From assembly GCF_000226095.1 (NCBI RefSeq), contig NC_016473.1, positions 4,030,001 through 4,094,000 on the forward strand: a stretch of DNA of 64,000 bases, written 5' to 3'. The translations under genes were made by a program, and so were the position numbers. The stretch's first letter is position 1, and each line of letters begins with the position of its first letter. The notes beneath the pieces are model-generated. The model had not been told where the DNA came from, ran no database searches, and saw only the letters and a list, made by a program, of their open reading frames with translations. The DNA comes from Thermothelomyces thermophilus ATCC 42464 (Eukaryota; Ascomycota; Sordariomycetes; Sordariales; Chaetomiaceae). Below are positions 1 to 11,345 of this stretch, in pieces.

Positions 1-1269
1 TAACGGATATGGGAATAGATACTGGTTCTATGCCAAGTAAAAACGTCGCTAGGGAGACTGGAAGACAAAGAAAAAAATAAAGATAAGGCTCGGGAGGCTG
101 TACATACATATCATCATTTTTTTTAACGGAAGACATAGTCATTGATGCATGGGTGCGGGCGTTCCGGTGCTGGGATATTACTCGGGGTACGGGGTACTCA
201 ATGTTTTATCTTTAACTAGAATCTAGCGCTTCTGTTCGGGTTAAGCGAGTCTGCCTGGGGCAATGAAGCAGCCGGAGGGGTCGCAGGTTCAACCTCGGGT
301 TGGAGAAACTGTTGCGCACTTGCTGCGTCTTGCACATATTAGTGTAGTCGATACAACAGAAAGTACATACAAATCTGGATCTCAACCGTCCTGGGCCATG
401 GGAAGTGTAGACTAATTAATTAGCACCTTACGGATTAGCCAGGGGCTCCTCTCCACTTTAGGGGTTGTTTTGGCGTCTGTTTGGCTGGCTGTAACTTGAA
501 AGCGCGGCTCCCGACGTTCTTGTCTTGGTTCGATATCCAAGAGCGGAAGGGGAACCAGGGTTGATGAGGGTTAAGGTATAACTAACATTACTGTGTACGC
601 CAATTCGAATTAGCCTATCACGTGGGGCGAGTCTCTGGGGTTTTCTCAGCCTAACAAACACTTGAAAACAAGACAACACCGACGAGTTTCACACTGAGCA
701 TAACCAGTACACGAGCAAAACACGGGATTCAATCCGGCATTAATTGCGCAGATTACCAAGTCAACTACCTGGCTGACCCGGACAGGAAGGAGACGTAGGC
801 TATTCCCCGTTTCTTTCTCCTTCACGATATGGGAAGAGGACAGCCCGCAATCTCGCCCCTCCTCTTGTCCCGCTTCTGTTCTTCGTGCCGATTTTCGTCC
901 GCGCAGATTTGGGTTGCTCTAGCAAGATTCCCTGACCTTCTTTATGTGCAAGAAATATTCCCTCGGCAACGACGCTGGGCGCACAGTATATGTACACACC
1001 AACCAGTCACTCAAGCAGTCAGAAACAGAAGGCTGGGATTGAGGATACCGCCATCGTACTCTCAACCACCAGAACGGCACCCGAATTGGACGCCCCAGGA
1101 CTGTGTCTGTCCCTGTCTTCCCTCGCTGGTCACTAATCGAAGACCGGTCTCTGCGCCACCTGACCAGGGGTGGATGTGGATGTCGTCCACAACTGGCCTG
1201 TCTGATCCTGATCAGGAGTCAACTCCGCTCTTTCCCCGACGGAACTCATCTCTCTCGACTTTGGCGAAG
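1..1269. other. Spacer and 5' region of the FCP1-like gene
   Basis: I see no supported gene here. The DNA is mixed in composition, with an A/T-rich patch near 60-130 and only short open frames. The reading frame of the downstream gene stays open back to an ATG at 829, but the 829-1269 part has no compositional bias or recognisable domain. I therefore treat it as 5' leader and promoter. Confidence 0.5.
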
Positions 1270-2856
1270 ATGGACCAGAACCAACCGTGGAATTGGTTTC
1301 AGCAGGGCTGGGTCGGTGACGGACCACCAATACCTTGTGGCCATTCTCCATTTGGCATGCAGTATCACCTGCCTTTCAATTTCGATCCCAGTTGGATCCA
1401 GCCGATAACCCAGCACTCATCCCCTCGGACAAGCCAGTCCCGCCAGCAACATGATGGTAGAGATAGGGATTATGGTCGGTCCGACCGGACAGGCTCTCAG
1501 CGAGAATTCTTCCGGGCGAGTCGATCGCGTCAGCATACCGACGGCAGAGGCCAGGACTATTCGCCGTTCGGTCGCACAGGCTCCCAGCGCCCTCCCGCCC
1601 GCCAGCAGAATCATGCTCGGAACGAGCGTGCTGCAGACCTTTATCGGCCACCGTCCCGGTTCTCTGATACCCAGCGCAACCAACAACAGGAGCGGCAGCA
1701 CGAGGGCGGAGCTTGGGCCGACCGAGGGTATCGCTCACGCGGAGGGCGCCAATGGGGCAGGCGATCTTCCTCGCCTGAGGCCCCCCAGCCGCGGCGGGCT
1801 CCTGCTCCGTCATGGGGAACCGCGGGCAACCCACCTCCGTCTTTCCCCATGGACAACCACCCGGCCGTGGGCCCGTTCAGCTCGACTAGGCCTCTCTGGC
1901 AGAGCAGCGCAAGGGCTGACACGACCTCACACTCGGCCCAACCGAGCCGTCACCCCCCCGACCTCGACAAGACCGGCGGTGATGCCGTCCGGAACACCAA
2001 CAACACCAGCAAGGTCGGCAATAAGAACGCCCCCGCGCGCATGGCCGCGCGGGCGGCCAACACCAACACCAACACCAACAGCGACCGCCGAGGCAACGCC
2101 CGGCCGTCTGGCCCTGTCAGCCCCGCCCCCATCACGGCGCCCTCGGCCGCCTCGGGCGGCGTCCCGGAGCCGACGGCCGAGTACCTCGAGCGCGCGTCGC
2201 AGGAGGCCCGCCGGCTGCCGGCGCCCAAGCCGACGCTGGTCGTGATCGACCTGAACGGGACGCTCCTCTACCGGCCGCACAGGCGCAACCCGTCGCGGTT
2301 CGTCGAGCGCCCGCTGGCGCGCGCCTTCCTCGAGCGCTGCATCGACAAGTACCACGTCGTCATCTGGTCGTCGGCGCGCCCGGAGAACGTCCGGCGCATG
2401 TGCGCGCAGCTGCTCTCGCCCGACTACCTCGCCCGCGTCGTCGCCGTCTGGGGCCGCGACCGGTTCGGCCTGACCGAGCACGACTACAACCAGCGCACCC
2501 AGTGCTACAAGCGGCTGACCCGGCTCTGGGAGGACCCCGTCGTCGCCGCGTCCCACCCGCGCGCCGCCGAGGGCGCCACCTGGAGCCAGGCCGACACGGT
2601 CCTGATCGACGACAGCGCCGAGAAGGCGCGCAGCGAGCCGCACAATGCCGTGACCCTGCCCGAGTTCGCCGGCGACCTCGACGAGAACCCGAGGGTGCTG
2701 CCGCTGGTCGAGCAGTACCTCGATGCGTTGACAATGCAGCTGGACGTCAGCACGTACATCAAGGCCAATCCGTTCACCATGACGACAAGCATCCAGGGCG
2801 AGCCCGTGGCTCTCGTCAAGGGGGGAGAGAAGTCGGGGCAACCGCCTCCTTCCTAG
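1270..2856 (+). CDS. FCP1/NIF-like HAD-fold protein, probably an atypical phosphatase
   Basis: This is a single-exon gene of 528 residues. The first ~300 residues are low-complexity, rich in R, Q, S, G and P, and probably disordered. The C-terminal ~200 residues form an FCP1-homology (NIF) HAD domain. Motif I reads VVIDLNGTLLYRP (D327, N329), motif II is in VVIWSSARPENV, and motif III is LIDDSAEKA. HAD phosphatases of this group act on phospho-Ser/Thr proteins such as the RNA polymerase II CTD. Here the second Asp of the DxDx[T/V] motif is Asn while the nucleophile Asp is kept, so activity is uncertain. The start at 1270 (MDQNQPWNW) is chosen because the in-frame extension to 829 looks non-coding. 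The FCP1-like fold is confident; the substrate is unknown. It converges with eEF1B-gamma. Confidence 0.85.
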   Translation: MDQNQPWNWFQQGWVGDGPPIPCGHSPFGMQYHLPFNFDPSWIQPITQHSSPRTSQSRQQHDGRDRDYGRSDRTGSQREFFRASRSRQHTDGRGQDYSPFGRTGSQRPPARQQNHARNERAADLYRPPSRFSDTQRNQQQERQHEGGAWADRGYRSRGGRQWGRRSSSPEAPQPRRAPAPSWGTAGNPPPSFPMDNHPAVGPFSSTRPLWQSSARADTTSHSAQPSRHPPDLDKTGGDAVRNTNNTSKVGNKNAPARMAARAANTNTNTNSDRRGNARPSGPVSPAPITAPSAASGGVPEPTAEYLERASQEARRLPAPKPTLVVIDLNGTLLYRPHRRNPSRFVERPLARAFLERCIDKYHVVIWSSARPENVRRMCAQLLSPDYLARVVAVWGRDRFGLTEHDYNQRTQCYKRLTRLWEDPVVAASHPRAAEGATWSQADTVLIDDSAEKARSEPHNAVTLPEFAGDLDENPRVLPLVEQYLDALTMQLDVSTYIKANPFTMTTSIQGEPVALVKGGEKSGQPPPS

Positions 2857-3198
2857 GGTTCGTTTAATCAATTTATTCTAGGACACACAACAAGCGCTGT
2901 ATGCATCTTAGTCTGGTGTTCTCGGAATAGTTTTTCCAAGACGCTTCTCGATATCACGAGGCAGGCGTTGTCATGGGTTATTTCATTGAGCAACAAGCCC
3001 GCAGACGCGGTAGCTAGTGTCTATTTCATCGAGTCATTTCCGTACTCGCGTTGACTACTGGTGATATCAAAAATCACAACAAACCACCAGCGGACCCAGA
3101 TCCCACTTGATTCCCAGTCCATTCCCGTTCATCAGTCATGTCCCATGGTCTAGCACACTGCTACGACCGGCCTGTCATGCGTTCGGCTTATTCTGAAT
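2857..3198. other. Convergent 3' spacer
   Basis: Short region between the 3' ends of the FCP1-like gene and eEF1B-gamma. It should hold both 3' UTRs. No gene or repeat is seen. Confidence 0.6.
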
Positions 3199-4804
3199 TT
3201 ATTTGAAGACCTTGCCGGCGGCGTGGGGGTACTCCTTGCCGTCGACAACGATCGGCTTGTCCCACGACCACTCCCGCTCAACGTACTCACGGTCCTCGGG
3301 GTTGGAGGGGTCGAGCTTGATGAACTCGTAGCTCTCGTAGTCGGGAGCCACATCGAAGACGGGCTTGTACTCCTGGCCGCGGATGACGAAGGCACCCTGG
3401 ATGATGGAGTCGTTGTTGGTGCCGTACACCGAGGCGCAGCCGAAGACATACTTGCGGGAAGCCTCGAGACGGGTGTTGAAGCCGCCGATGAGGTTGTTCG
3501 ACATGAACGTCAAGGTGAGCTCATCGTTGTACTTGTACTTGCACTTCCAGATCGAGTACTCCTCGAAGTTGACGTTCTCCCAGAACCACTTCAGGGCGAC
3601 GGGGGTGTCGTTGTTCGAGTAATAACGCTTCCACTCGTCAAGAGCGAAGGTAGGCTTGGGCAGGGCCTCAAGAGGATGCTTGGGCTTGGGGGCCGGCTGC
3701 TCCTGCTCCTCAGCCTCGGGCTTGGGCTCGGCAGCCGGCTTAGGAGCGGGCTTGGGCTGCTCAGCCTTCTTGGGAGGGACATTGGTCAACTTGGGGGTAT
3801 CGAGAAGTGCGAATGGAGGAACGACAGCCGAGTAGATGGGCTGGTTGTAGACAGTCTCGTACCAGCGCGAGACGTTGGGGTTCTTCTGGCGCCACTCCTT
3901 GTCGAAGAAGTACTCGAAGCCACGCGAGATAAGGCCGGCGCCGAAGATATCAGCAAGGGTGATGCGCTCGCCAACGAGGTAGGTGTTGTCGCGGAGGTGA
4001 GCCTCAACGACTGCAACGACCTCGGCAACAGCCTTCGAGGCATCGTCCACAGCCTTCTTGTTGTAGGGGTCGCGGCCGAGGAGAGGACGGAACCAGCTGC
4101 CGAGCTTGGGCAGCACCTCGCTGTTGAAGAACGACATCCACCTCAGGATGGAGGCATAGCTACCAGTGGTATTAGCGGCGCGATCCGGGGAGGATACGGT
4201 CAGATATCGTAAACTTACTCCTGCTTGGTCTTGCCCAGGAGGGTGGTCTTCTCGTTCTGCGAGGTGACTTATGATACTGTCAGCTTGGTGACCGGGTAAC
4301 GTACAGGCAATGGGAATCCAAGCAGGTGAAAAGGACAGTCAGAAGTTAGAACTATGTCAACAACGTTGTGTTCAGATAGGGATAACTGTTATTGGAGATG
4401 TCTCGGTCATCATTGTCACGGGCGGGCCACCTCAACTAAGGTTGCCATCGCGGGAAAGCGGGGCAAGGACGGTACCCCAAAGCAGAGCGGAGCAAATATG
4501 CCACACATACCGTAGACAGCGATGGCAATGCACTCGGTGAGAACGAAACCATCGGCGCCGACGAAAGTCGGGACCTTGTGAAGGGGGTTGGCCTTCAGGA
4601 AGTCCGCGCTCGGGTTCTTGGTGTCGACCTCGACCTCCTCAAGCTCGAGGTTGTTGGCCTTCGCGACGGCGCGGATGGCCGTAGAGCGGGGGTTGCCCTG
4701 CGTAACGCGCAGCGAGGTCAGCAACGGCGCCCAAAAAAGGAAGACAAATGCTCCTAGTTCATTGTTCAACATACCGAGTAAGTGTAGAGCTTTCCGAACG
4801 CCAT
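3199..4804 (-). CDS. TEF4: Translation elongation factor eEF1B gamma subunit
   Basis: Five-prime to three-prime, four exons on the minus strand: 4804-4775, 4697-4511, 4267-4219 and 4159-3199, giving 408 residues, the usual family length. Joined, the protein opens MAFGKLYTYS, has a GST-like N domain (residues 1-80) with VPTFVGADGFVLTE, and a GST-like C domain (~90-200). A K/P/E-rich hinge follows (~215-260), then the EF1-gamma domain ending in YPHAAGKVFK. The protein scaffolds the eEF1B nucleotide-exchange complex that recharges eEF1A with GTP on ribosomes. All introns are GT..AG and the phases agree across joins. The first exon codes only ten residues. It shares a 328-bp divergent promoter with mitoribosomal protein S9. 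Confidence 0.95.
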
Positions 4805-5132
4805 CTTTGCGCGCGATTTGGCAGGGAGCTGATGGTCGAGGGGCGGAGGGGAGTCGAGTCGGGCAAAAAGAAAGCACTTCTCGAGAGAAAAGTCAATCAC
4901 ACAAAATTTATGTGGCGGGGTAGTTGAGGTGGGGTCAAGCTTGACCTGTTTTGAGTGGTTGACGGCAGGAAGTGCGGACGGACCATAATCTGGCTCGAGC
5001 TTGCACGGCATCTGGAAAAATTGCTGCGCAATTGTTCCGCTCAAGGGTCGCAGCCAGAATGCTCCCGTCCCCTGGCTCCGATGATTCTCCTGGCGCGCGA
5101 ACCGCGATCATGACGGTGGATGCCCACGCGGA
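4805..5132. promoter_or_regulatory. Divergent promoter of eEF1B-gamma and MRPS9
   Basis: Only 328 bp separate the two start codons, so both promoters must lie here or overlap. One gene serves cytosolic translation and the other mitochondrial translation. No specific factor site is assigned. Confidence 0.7.
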
Positions 5133-6174
5133 ATGATGGCATCTTCTTCGCGACAGGGACTCACCTCCGCTCTCCGGGGCGCCTCTAAGGCCCTCAATTG
5201 CGGGCAACGGCAATCGCTCGAGCAACAATTCCGGTCCCTGCGGCTAGGCTCATCGATCGTCTCGGGAAGAAGGCACTTGTCGACCGAGTCGGGTGCCGGC
5301 GAGCAGCAGGGGCTCACTATCACCGCCGCCAGCGAGATTCGGATCAAAGACCTGGCCAAGAAGTACAAAATCGCTCAACATGCCCGCGCAGTGCCCGTGT
5401 CGCCATCCTACTTCTCACGCACACCCACATTCAACGACCGCTACCTCACTCTTGAAAAGCTGGCCAAGGCATATGCCAACCTTCCTGTGGTTCCGGCCGC
5501 CGATGCCGAGCGCGTTGCATGGAAGACGCTGGCAGATCTGAGGCAGTCGTTCGGCGAGCCGGTCAAGGCGACCGAATACGTCAAGTGTCTCGCCATCGTC
5601 AAGAGGCTACATCAGATTCACCCCGACCTCAAACCAGAAGCGGTAACGGCCGCTCTCCAGGACTTCAAGCGCGACGTGCAGGGCTTTCACAACGTGCCCA
5701 CCCCCATACCCATCGACAGATTCGGGCGAGCCCTTGGTGTCGGCAAGAGAAAGTCCTCGACCGCCAGGGCGTTTGTGGTCGAAGGGAACGGGCAGATTTT
5801 AGTCAACGGCAAGACGCTAGCAGAATATTTTGGTCGGGTTCACGACCGGGAGAGCGCCGTCTGGGCGCTGTATGCGGCGGACCGGATCGACAAGTACAAC
5901 GTGTGGGCGCGGGTTGAAGGAGGCGGCACCACAGGACAGGCAGAAGCGCTCACACTGGCCATTGCGAAAGCCCTGCTGGCTCACGAGCCCGCCCTGAAGC
6001 CCGCATTGAGGAGAGGTGAGTGGCAAATCAATTTGGACAGGCATTGCAGCCTTGTGGGCTTCGCTAACCTATTTGTTTCCAGCCGGCTGTGTCACCCGCG
6101 ACCCGAGAAGAGTGGAGAGGAAGAAGCATGGCCGTGTCAAGGCAAGGAAGCGTCCTACATGGGTCAAGAGATGA
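5133..6174 (+). CDS. MRPS9: Mitochondrial small-subunit ribosomal protein uS9m
   Basis: Two exons, 5133-6015 and 6083-6174, encode 324 residues. The N-terminal ~50 residues are basic, Ser/Arg-rich and poor in acids, as expected for a mitochondrial presequence. The S9 domain sits in the C-terminal half: FGRALGVGKRKSSTARAF, then VEGGGTTGQAEALTLAIAKA. The second exon adds the basic tail VERKKHGRVKARKRPTWVKR that contacts the decoding region of the small subunit. Without the 67-bp intron (GTGAGT..TTTCCAG) the frame would run to 6395 and lose this hallmark tail, which is strong evidence for splicing. Family length and order are normal. Confidence 0.95.
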
Positions 6175-9100
6175 TTGTTGGTTGGATGTGCCATTGTGCG
6201 CTTTGGTTTGGCATGGACAAGCGGAGCCTTCTCTCGGCAATGAGGCTCGCGTCTATGTCGGTCCCCTGGAAGCGATTTTCTGTAACAATCTGTACCACGG
6301 TTGACTGTACAATACTACAAGGCATGGAGCTTTCCAGATCGGCGTCTGCGGCTGAGCTGTGCCGAACTCGGCAGTCTTCTCGAAGTTGGATCTGAGTGGA
6401 TGAATCGGAGCGGCATGGCCGAAACGGTCTCAGGTGTAGCGGGCAGTTGAAACGGATGTGAGGGCAAGCTGTCAGGACTACGGGAGTACGGCCCGCATAA
6501 TCCTGGCCCGGTATATCCTGCGCGGCGGGACGAGACAGATCACGCATTCGACCCGGTAATGGTTGGCGAGTCGTAGTCCCAAGACCTGGACCGGCGTCGG
6601 CAGCAACAGAACACGGCGGTTGAGTTCTATACACCACCCGTCCATCACACTGCCGGGACAGCCTGCAGGGAACAGCACCGACATTGTACCGCCCCGAATA
6701 TGCCGAGAGGCGCGTCATGCAAACAGGGTGCGCATGCACGCTGCATCTCCTGGAAGCCCTGCCCACGAGCTTCCCACTCAGGGTACCAAGTATCAGACTT
6801 TCGTTCAAAGCCCAGCGCCTATAACCTCAGCCAGTACCACCTTCTGTGAAACGTCAGCCAGCCTGGGTAAAAGGAGAGTGCTCTCGAGGACACAGACAAG
6901 GAGATTCGGCGTATCGAGAACGGACTATGTTTCCGAGTGCTTCCGGCCACTAACACGATGGGACCTCACAATGCAAAGGCCCATCGGTTCCCAGAGAGGT
7001 CCCGGCTGCCTTGTAGCCACATCCCCAGATGTTGCTTGCTGTCGTTTACTGCACCGCCGCTCGCTCTTCACGGCCGAAAGAAGTCGCAGTCCCTGAAAAA
7101 GGCATATGTACTGTGCCTAGGTAGTAATGTAGATCCGGTACCTTACGTTCGGAATACAATACAACCGGTACAAGTAGGTGCGCACCCGAACCGGTAAGAC
7201 AGTCACACATTTTGCAGGGCGCGGACGGGAGTGTGCAGCTGCGGCTCAATCCTTCTGTGTGTTTTGTCGTGCAGTCCAAGACCGCCCTGTCCTAGCAGGT
7301 CCGCGCGCACCGCCACGCCCAAGCGGCCGGCACGACCGTGCTGCCCTTTCTCCGGGCGACGGCTCCGACGGAGCTTTTGGCAAGCAAACACTCAGACCCT
7401 CTAGACCCTCTAGACCATGCTAACCTGCAGTCCAAGCAGCCAGCCGAATGAACGAGACGTAAGCCGATGGCAAGCGCATGTTGAGGTCATCCCTAGATGG
7501 TAAGCGGGCGGGTTTCGATGCGGAATGCACAGTACTTGTAGTAAGTACTGTACATTCCAGGCTCGCCCAGTTTAACGTGATCTCTGTTCGGGACGCAGGC
7601 GGATGGAGGGTCGGATAGCTATTAGTAGAAAATGGTCAAGTGGCATAGCTATCCGCACCGTACCAGTGAATGGAGGGCGATGATGGCTGATGCCCAACGT
7701 CCAACCTACCCCACGCTCACTGCCGGCTAATTTCATCCTCATGCCCTCGGCAAGTTGTTCCAGAAACTGCGTTCAGTTGCTCTCTGATTTGTGGGCATCG
7801 GGGCTCATTGAAACCGGGTCTTGATCCTGGTCGTGGCGAGCCCACTTGGTGCACGGACGGCGATCGACGTGCAGCATTGGACGTCTTCGACGATGCGCCT
7901 CCACGCGTCAACTACCCTGGCTGACCCCCTGGCTCGAGCTTGGCAGACTCAACCTCTCAACGACCGGGATCCGGGATGTTGAGACGGCCCTCCTTCATCG
8001 AACCAAGACGTGTCGACCAAAGCGCCGCGGCGCTTTGTACCTGCAGTGTACATCCGTACTCGTTCCTTGCGTCGGCGGTCAATCAAGCAAACAAAGGTCG
8101 GTCTCCCCTGCCCGCACCGAAGCCGTCCATGAAACACTCTCCAGCAACCCTTTCCCATGGGTGACTGGCGAGTCATTTGCAACTCATGCTCTCCAGTCTG
8201 AAACAAAGGCATCAATCCTTCCATGTCAGCATTGGGTAGTTAGCCTTGAGGAGCAGCTAACGAGAAGGAAAGTAATGATTTGGACCGAAAGAGCTGCACC
8301 TACCTGCCGTTGATCACCCGACCCACTTCCCAGCAAACCGTTCCCGTCTTCGAGCGCTCTGCCACCAACGAACCAGCAGGCATGGCGAATGGAGACGTCA
8401 GAATGCAGTACGAATCCTTGGAAAGTGCAACAACCATGGCTTAATAATAAAAAAAAACCTCCACGAGATGCGTAAGCTACCTTAGGAACAGCAATCGACA
8501 TGAGGAAGCCCAGGTTCGCCCGCGCGCTCCAGCTCCCTTCCGGACCCCAGGTTCGCTGGGGCCCAAGGTTAGTTAAGTACCTTTCCGTACCTCGAGCCGG
8601 CCAATGTTGCATGGAGATGGTGCGCAGAGCTCTGGTCTGTGTGCAAGGTTTGAACGACGTTCGAGCCCACCATGACGGGCAAACAGAGGATTCGAAACAG
8701 GAAAAAGTACCACTTCGCCCACGCGTTGCTTCTCGCCAATGCGCGTTCAAAACGATATCCGGCATGTCAAAAACCCGGAAGCCGACGGGATAACTTACTC
8801 GTACTGTGAGTAGGCGCTCTCCGTCGGTCAATCTGGGGTTTTTGAGACTCGTCTAGGTACCTGCCCAAAGTACCTCCTACCTTAGGTTATTTTTGCTCCT
8901 TCTGAGTTTATAGCAGTCACTTCCTGGGGAGGGTGGCGCATTATGCGCCATGTGCTCCTTCCTCGCTTGTGGACTCGAGCTCTCCAATCCGTTCAAGGCA
9001 GAAGAAGCACTAGCTCGCCGCGTGCACCTTTGATTGCTTTGAGGTGGATGGAAGTCTCGGCGAAGCCCGGCCATTGGCGCCTTACCCTTGTCTCCATTCA

Positions 9101-11345
9101 ACCTTTTTGCTCTCAGTCACACATCATTCTCTCGCGCCACGAGACCGGAGCGTCGCCCGATCGGGCGGGCCTGCAACCAACCGCACATTCATGGCCGAAC
9201 ACATGGGGGGGGGGAAATCGAGACACGTCCAGTGTTTTCCAAGGCAACACTGCGGAGAAGAGCGGCCAAGCCACTGAAGCTTTAGGCATGCTGAAAGTCA
9301 CAACGCCGTAATCCGGAAGATACCGCCACGCTCTCCCGGCTTGATTGCTCGGTTTTGATTGATCCGTGGGGCTCGACGCGGCCCAGGCCAGAGTACCGCA
9401 CAGAGAAACGTTCGGGACAGAGACAAGCTACCCGGGCCGTTTACGGAAGTGTCTCACGACAGCTCTTCCTTTCTTCCCCCTCCCTTCAAAGGCCTTGTTC
9501 GCATGCCGTCAGCTCCCATGGCCATCGCTGTTCATTCCTCTCATTCGCCGTTCTTTCGGTTTCTGTCCTCCAAGGCAAAGGTGCGGAGCCCAGAAGGTGT
9601 CTGAGGAGCGAAAGCTTGCTTTCCAGCAGCGTGCATGTACATGATGTGTGTGCATCCATGTACATACACGTGCGGCGGGAAGTCTATACACGGCATCTCA
9701 GCCTCTCGTGCCAGATTATCTAGATCGCCAAACGCTCCCCGATCTTGACACAGGCGCGCCGCAGACACACATCAACAATTCTGCAGGCCTGCCGGCCGCA
9801 GATCCACCCGCCCCTCGCGTCAGTCAGCGATCCGGTCCTGTGGGCGCATGGCGTCGCCCTTGTGTGGGGAGGGGGGCGTCGCCGTAGATCTCTCGACCCT
9901 GCTTGCGTTCAACGCACCCCTAGGGCCACACAACTCCCATGTCTGAGCCAAGCAGCAGCCACACTTGGTCAGGTACATGCACGTAACTCCGACAACTAAA
10001 TGCTCGGTCCTGTGGAGTAGTACCCAATCTTCCTCCGGCATCGACCCTAAAGACTAATTGGAGGATACCGTTTCCCATTGGTAGTCTTCATGTACACTAC
10101 CGGCCGCTGGCGGGCTGCATCCATCTTCTCCCACGATCGTCAACTTGCGTTCGTCCTGCACTGGCATTTCAGCCATTGTCCAGGATAGCTGGCCAACAAG
10201 CGCATCTCGTCTGGGGGCTCAGAGCCCTCAAGCCGTTGGCAGCCCTTCGCTAACCTGGAGCCTTACGCTATCGTGCGCACGAGACCACCTGGTTGTGGAC
10301 GGAGTTGTCATCGAGATCCGCATCCCGTTGGTGACCTGGGAGCGAGGGCTTTTACTCTGCACCAACTCGCCAAAGATCTTGGGGTATAAGTGAGCAAACC
10401 GGTGCCCGGCCCGCTCTCAAGACGGCGGTCCCCTGTCTTCGACATTTCCGTCGCCCCAAAAACTCTTCCATTGCGCAGCCCCGAGCAGACAAACGCCACA
10501 AGCATCTTTACTGCCCGATTTCGTATAGGGATTTGGGCGCGCCGGCAAAGTGTTTGGTTATGCGCCGGCGTGTAGACCGAATCATATCTGCCACCTCTTC
10601 TCCTGGTCTTCCGAGCTTCCTGAAGCCTCTACATACCGGTCGGACAGGGCAGCAGATTTGTTTGAGCACAAAGGCCTTCCGGCTGCTTTGGGCTCTGGCT
10701 ATAGGATCGCCGCTAGCCTGTCTCGGTGTTGCTGCTGAGCGAGTCGTTCATCTTGGCCTCCGCACACAACCCTAATCGAACGACCGCGATCAAGTTCCCT
10801 CTAGATCTTGGTTGGCTTTCGTCATCCCCACTTTTGAGTCCCAAGGCCAGATCTCCTAGCAGGCGGGATCCTTGCGAAAGCGACTTTCGAAGCTCGGAAG
10901 ACCCCGTTTGTCACTTCTGCGCCAGTCATCGACGTTGGAGAAAAAGCACGCACGAGGCGACAACGAACGCTGGAAGACGAACAGCGACGCTGCAGCGCGA
11001 CCACTCCTGCAGAAACCGCGTGCATTTTTCCCCGTTAACACGCCCGACGTGTGTGCTGGAGGTTCTGTGTCGGAACGTTTGGCCTCTGCGCAGCGCCGGC
11101 TGCCTTTTCGCCTCCAACAGTTCGGTGCGGTCCGGGCGGCCCAAGCATCGCCGCATTCCGATAACTGCTCAACCCGCCGGGCCTGTCCGCGAAATCATCG
11201 ACGACGCAAGCCTTTCAGGAGGTGTCCGTTCCCTTCTTAGATTGCCAACGGCTCCGAGGTTCTCGCGTCGCAGTTCTGCTCCATACCAGGTGGACTGGGC
11301 GTCTCCGGTTGCAGGGCGGTCATTTCTTTCGAAACCTGAGGGGGG
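6175..11345. other. 5.2-kb gene-poor spacer
   Basis: No open frame here looks like a real protein. Frames at 6164-6808 (minus), 8226-8831 (minus) and 10726-11535 (plus) are Ser/Arg/Cys-rich without domains. The region holds a strong inverted repeat at 7522-7558, short runs of TAC/GTA palindromes, and a single AACCCTAA element at 10768-10775. The last ~0.7 kb before 11346 is probably promoter and long 5' leader of the next gene. Confidence 0.5.
7522..7558. repeat. Inverted repeat, 16-bp arms with 5-base loop
   Basis: The left arm GGAATGCACAGTACTT (7522-7537) pairs with the right arm AAGTACTGTACATTCC (7543-7558), leaving loop GTAGT. Fifteen of 16 positions pair. No gene overlaps it. It could be a hairpin, a dimeric protein-binding site, or the residue of a tiny inverted-repeat element. 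Confidence 0.8.

Noticed and set aside
270-310. tRNA-like B-box word GGTTCAACC
   Set aside because: No matching A-box or cloverleaf could be drawn around it.
829-1269. N-terminal extension of the FCP1-like protein from ATG 829
   Set aside because: The frame is open, but the peptide is Cys/Arg/Ser-rich with no continuity in style with the Q/R/S-rich protein that follows. The ATG at 1270 fits better.
6164-6808. 214-codon minus frame
   Set aside because: Overlaps the S9m end, no domain, Arg/Ser/Cys-rich as expected from non-coding DNA.
8226-8831. 201-codon minus frame
   Set aside because: No recognisable domain and no codon or composition signal. I could not support it as a gene.
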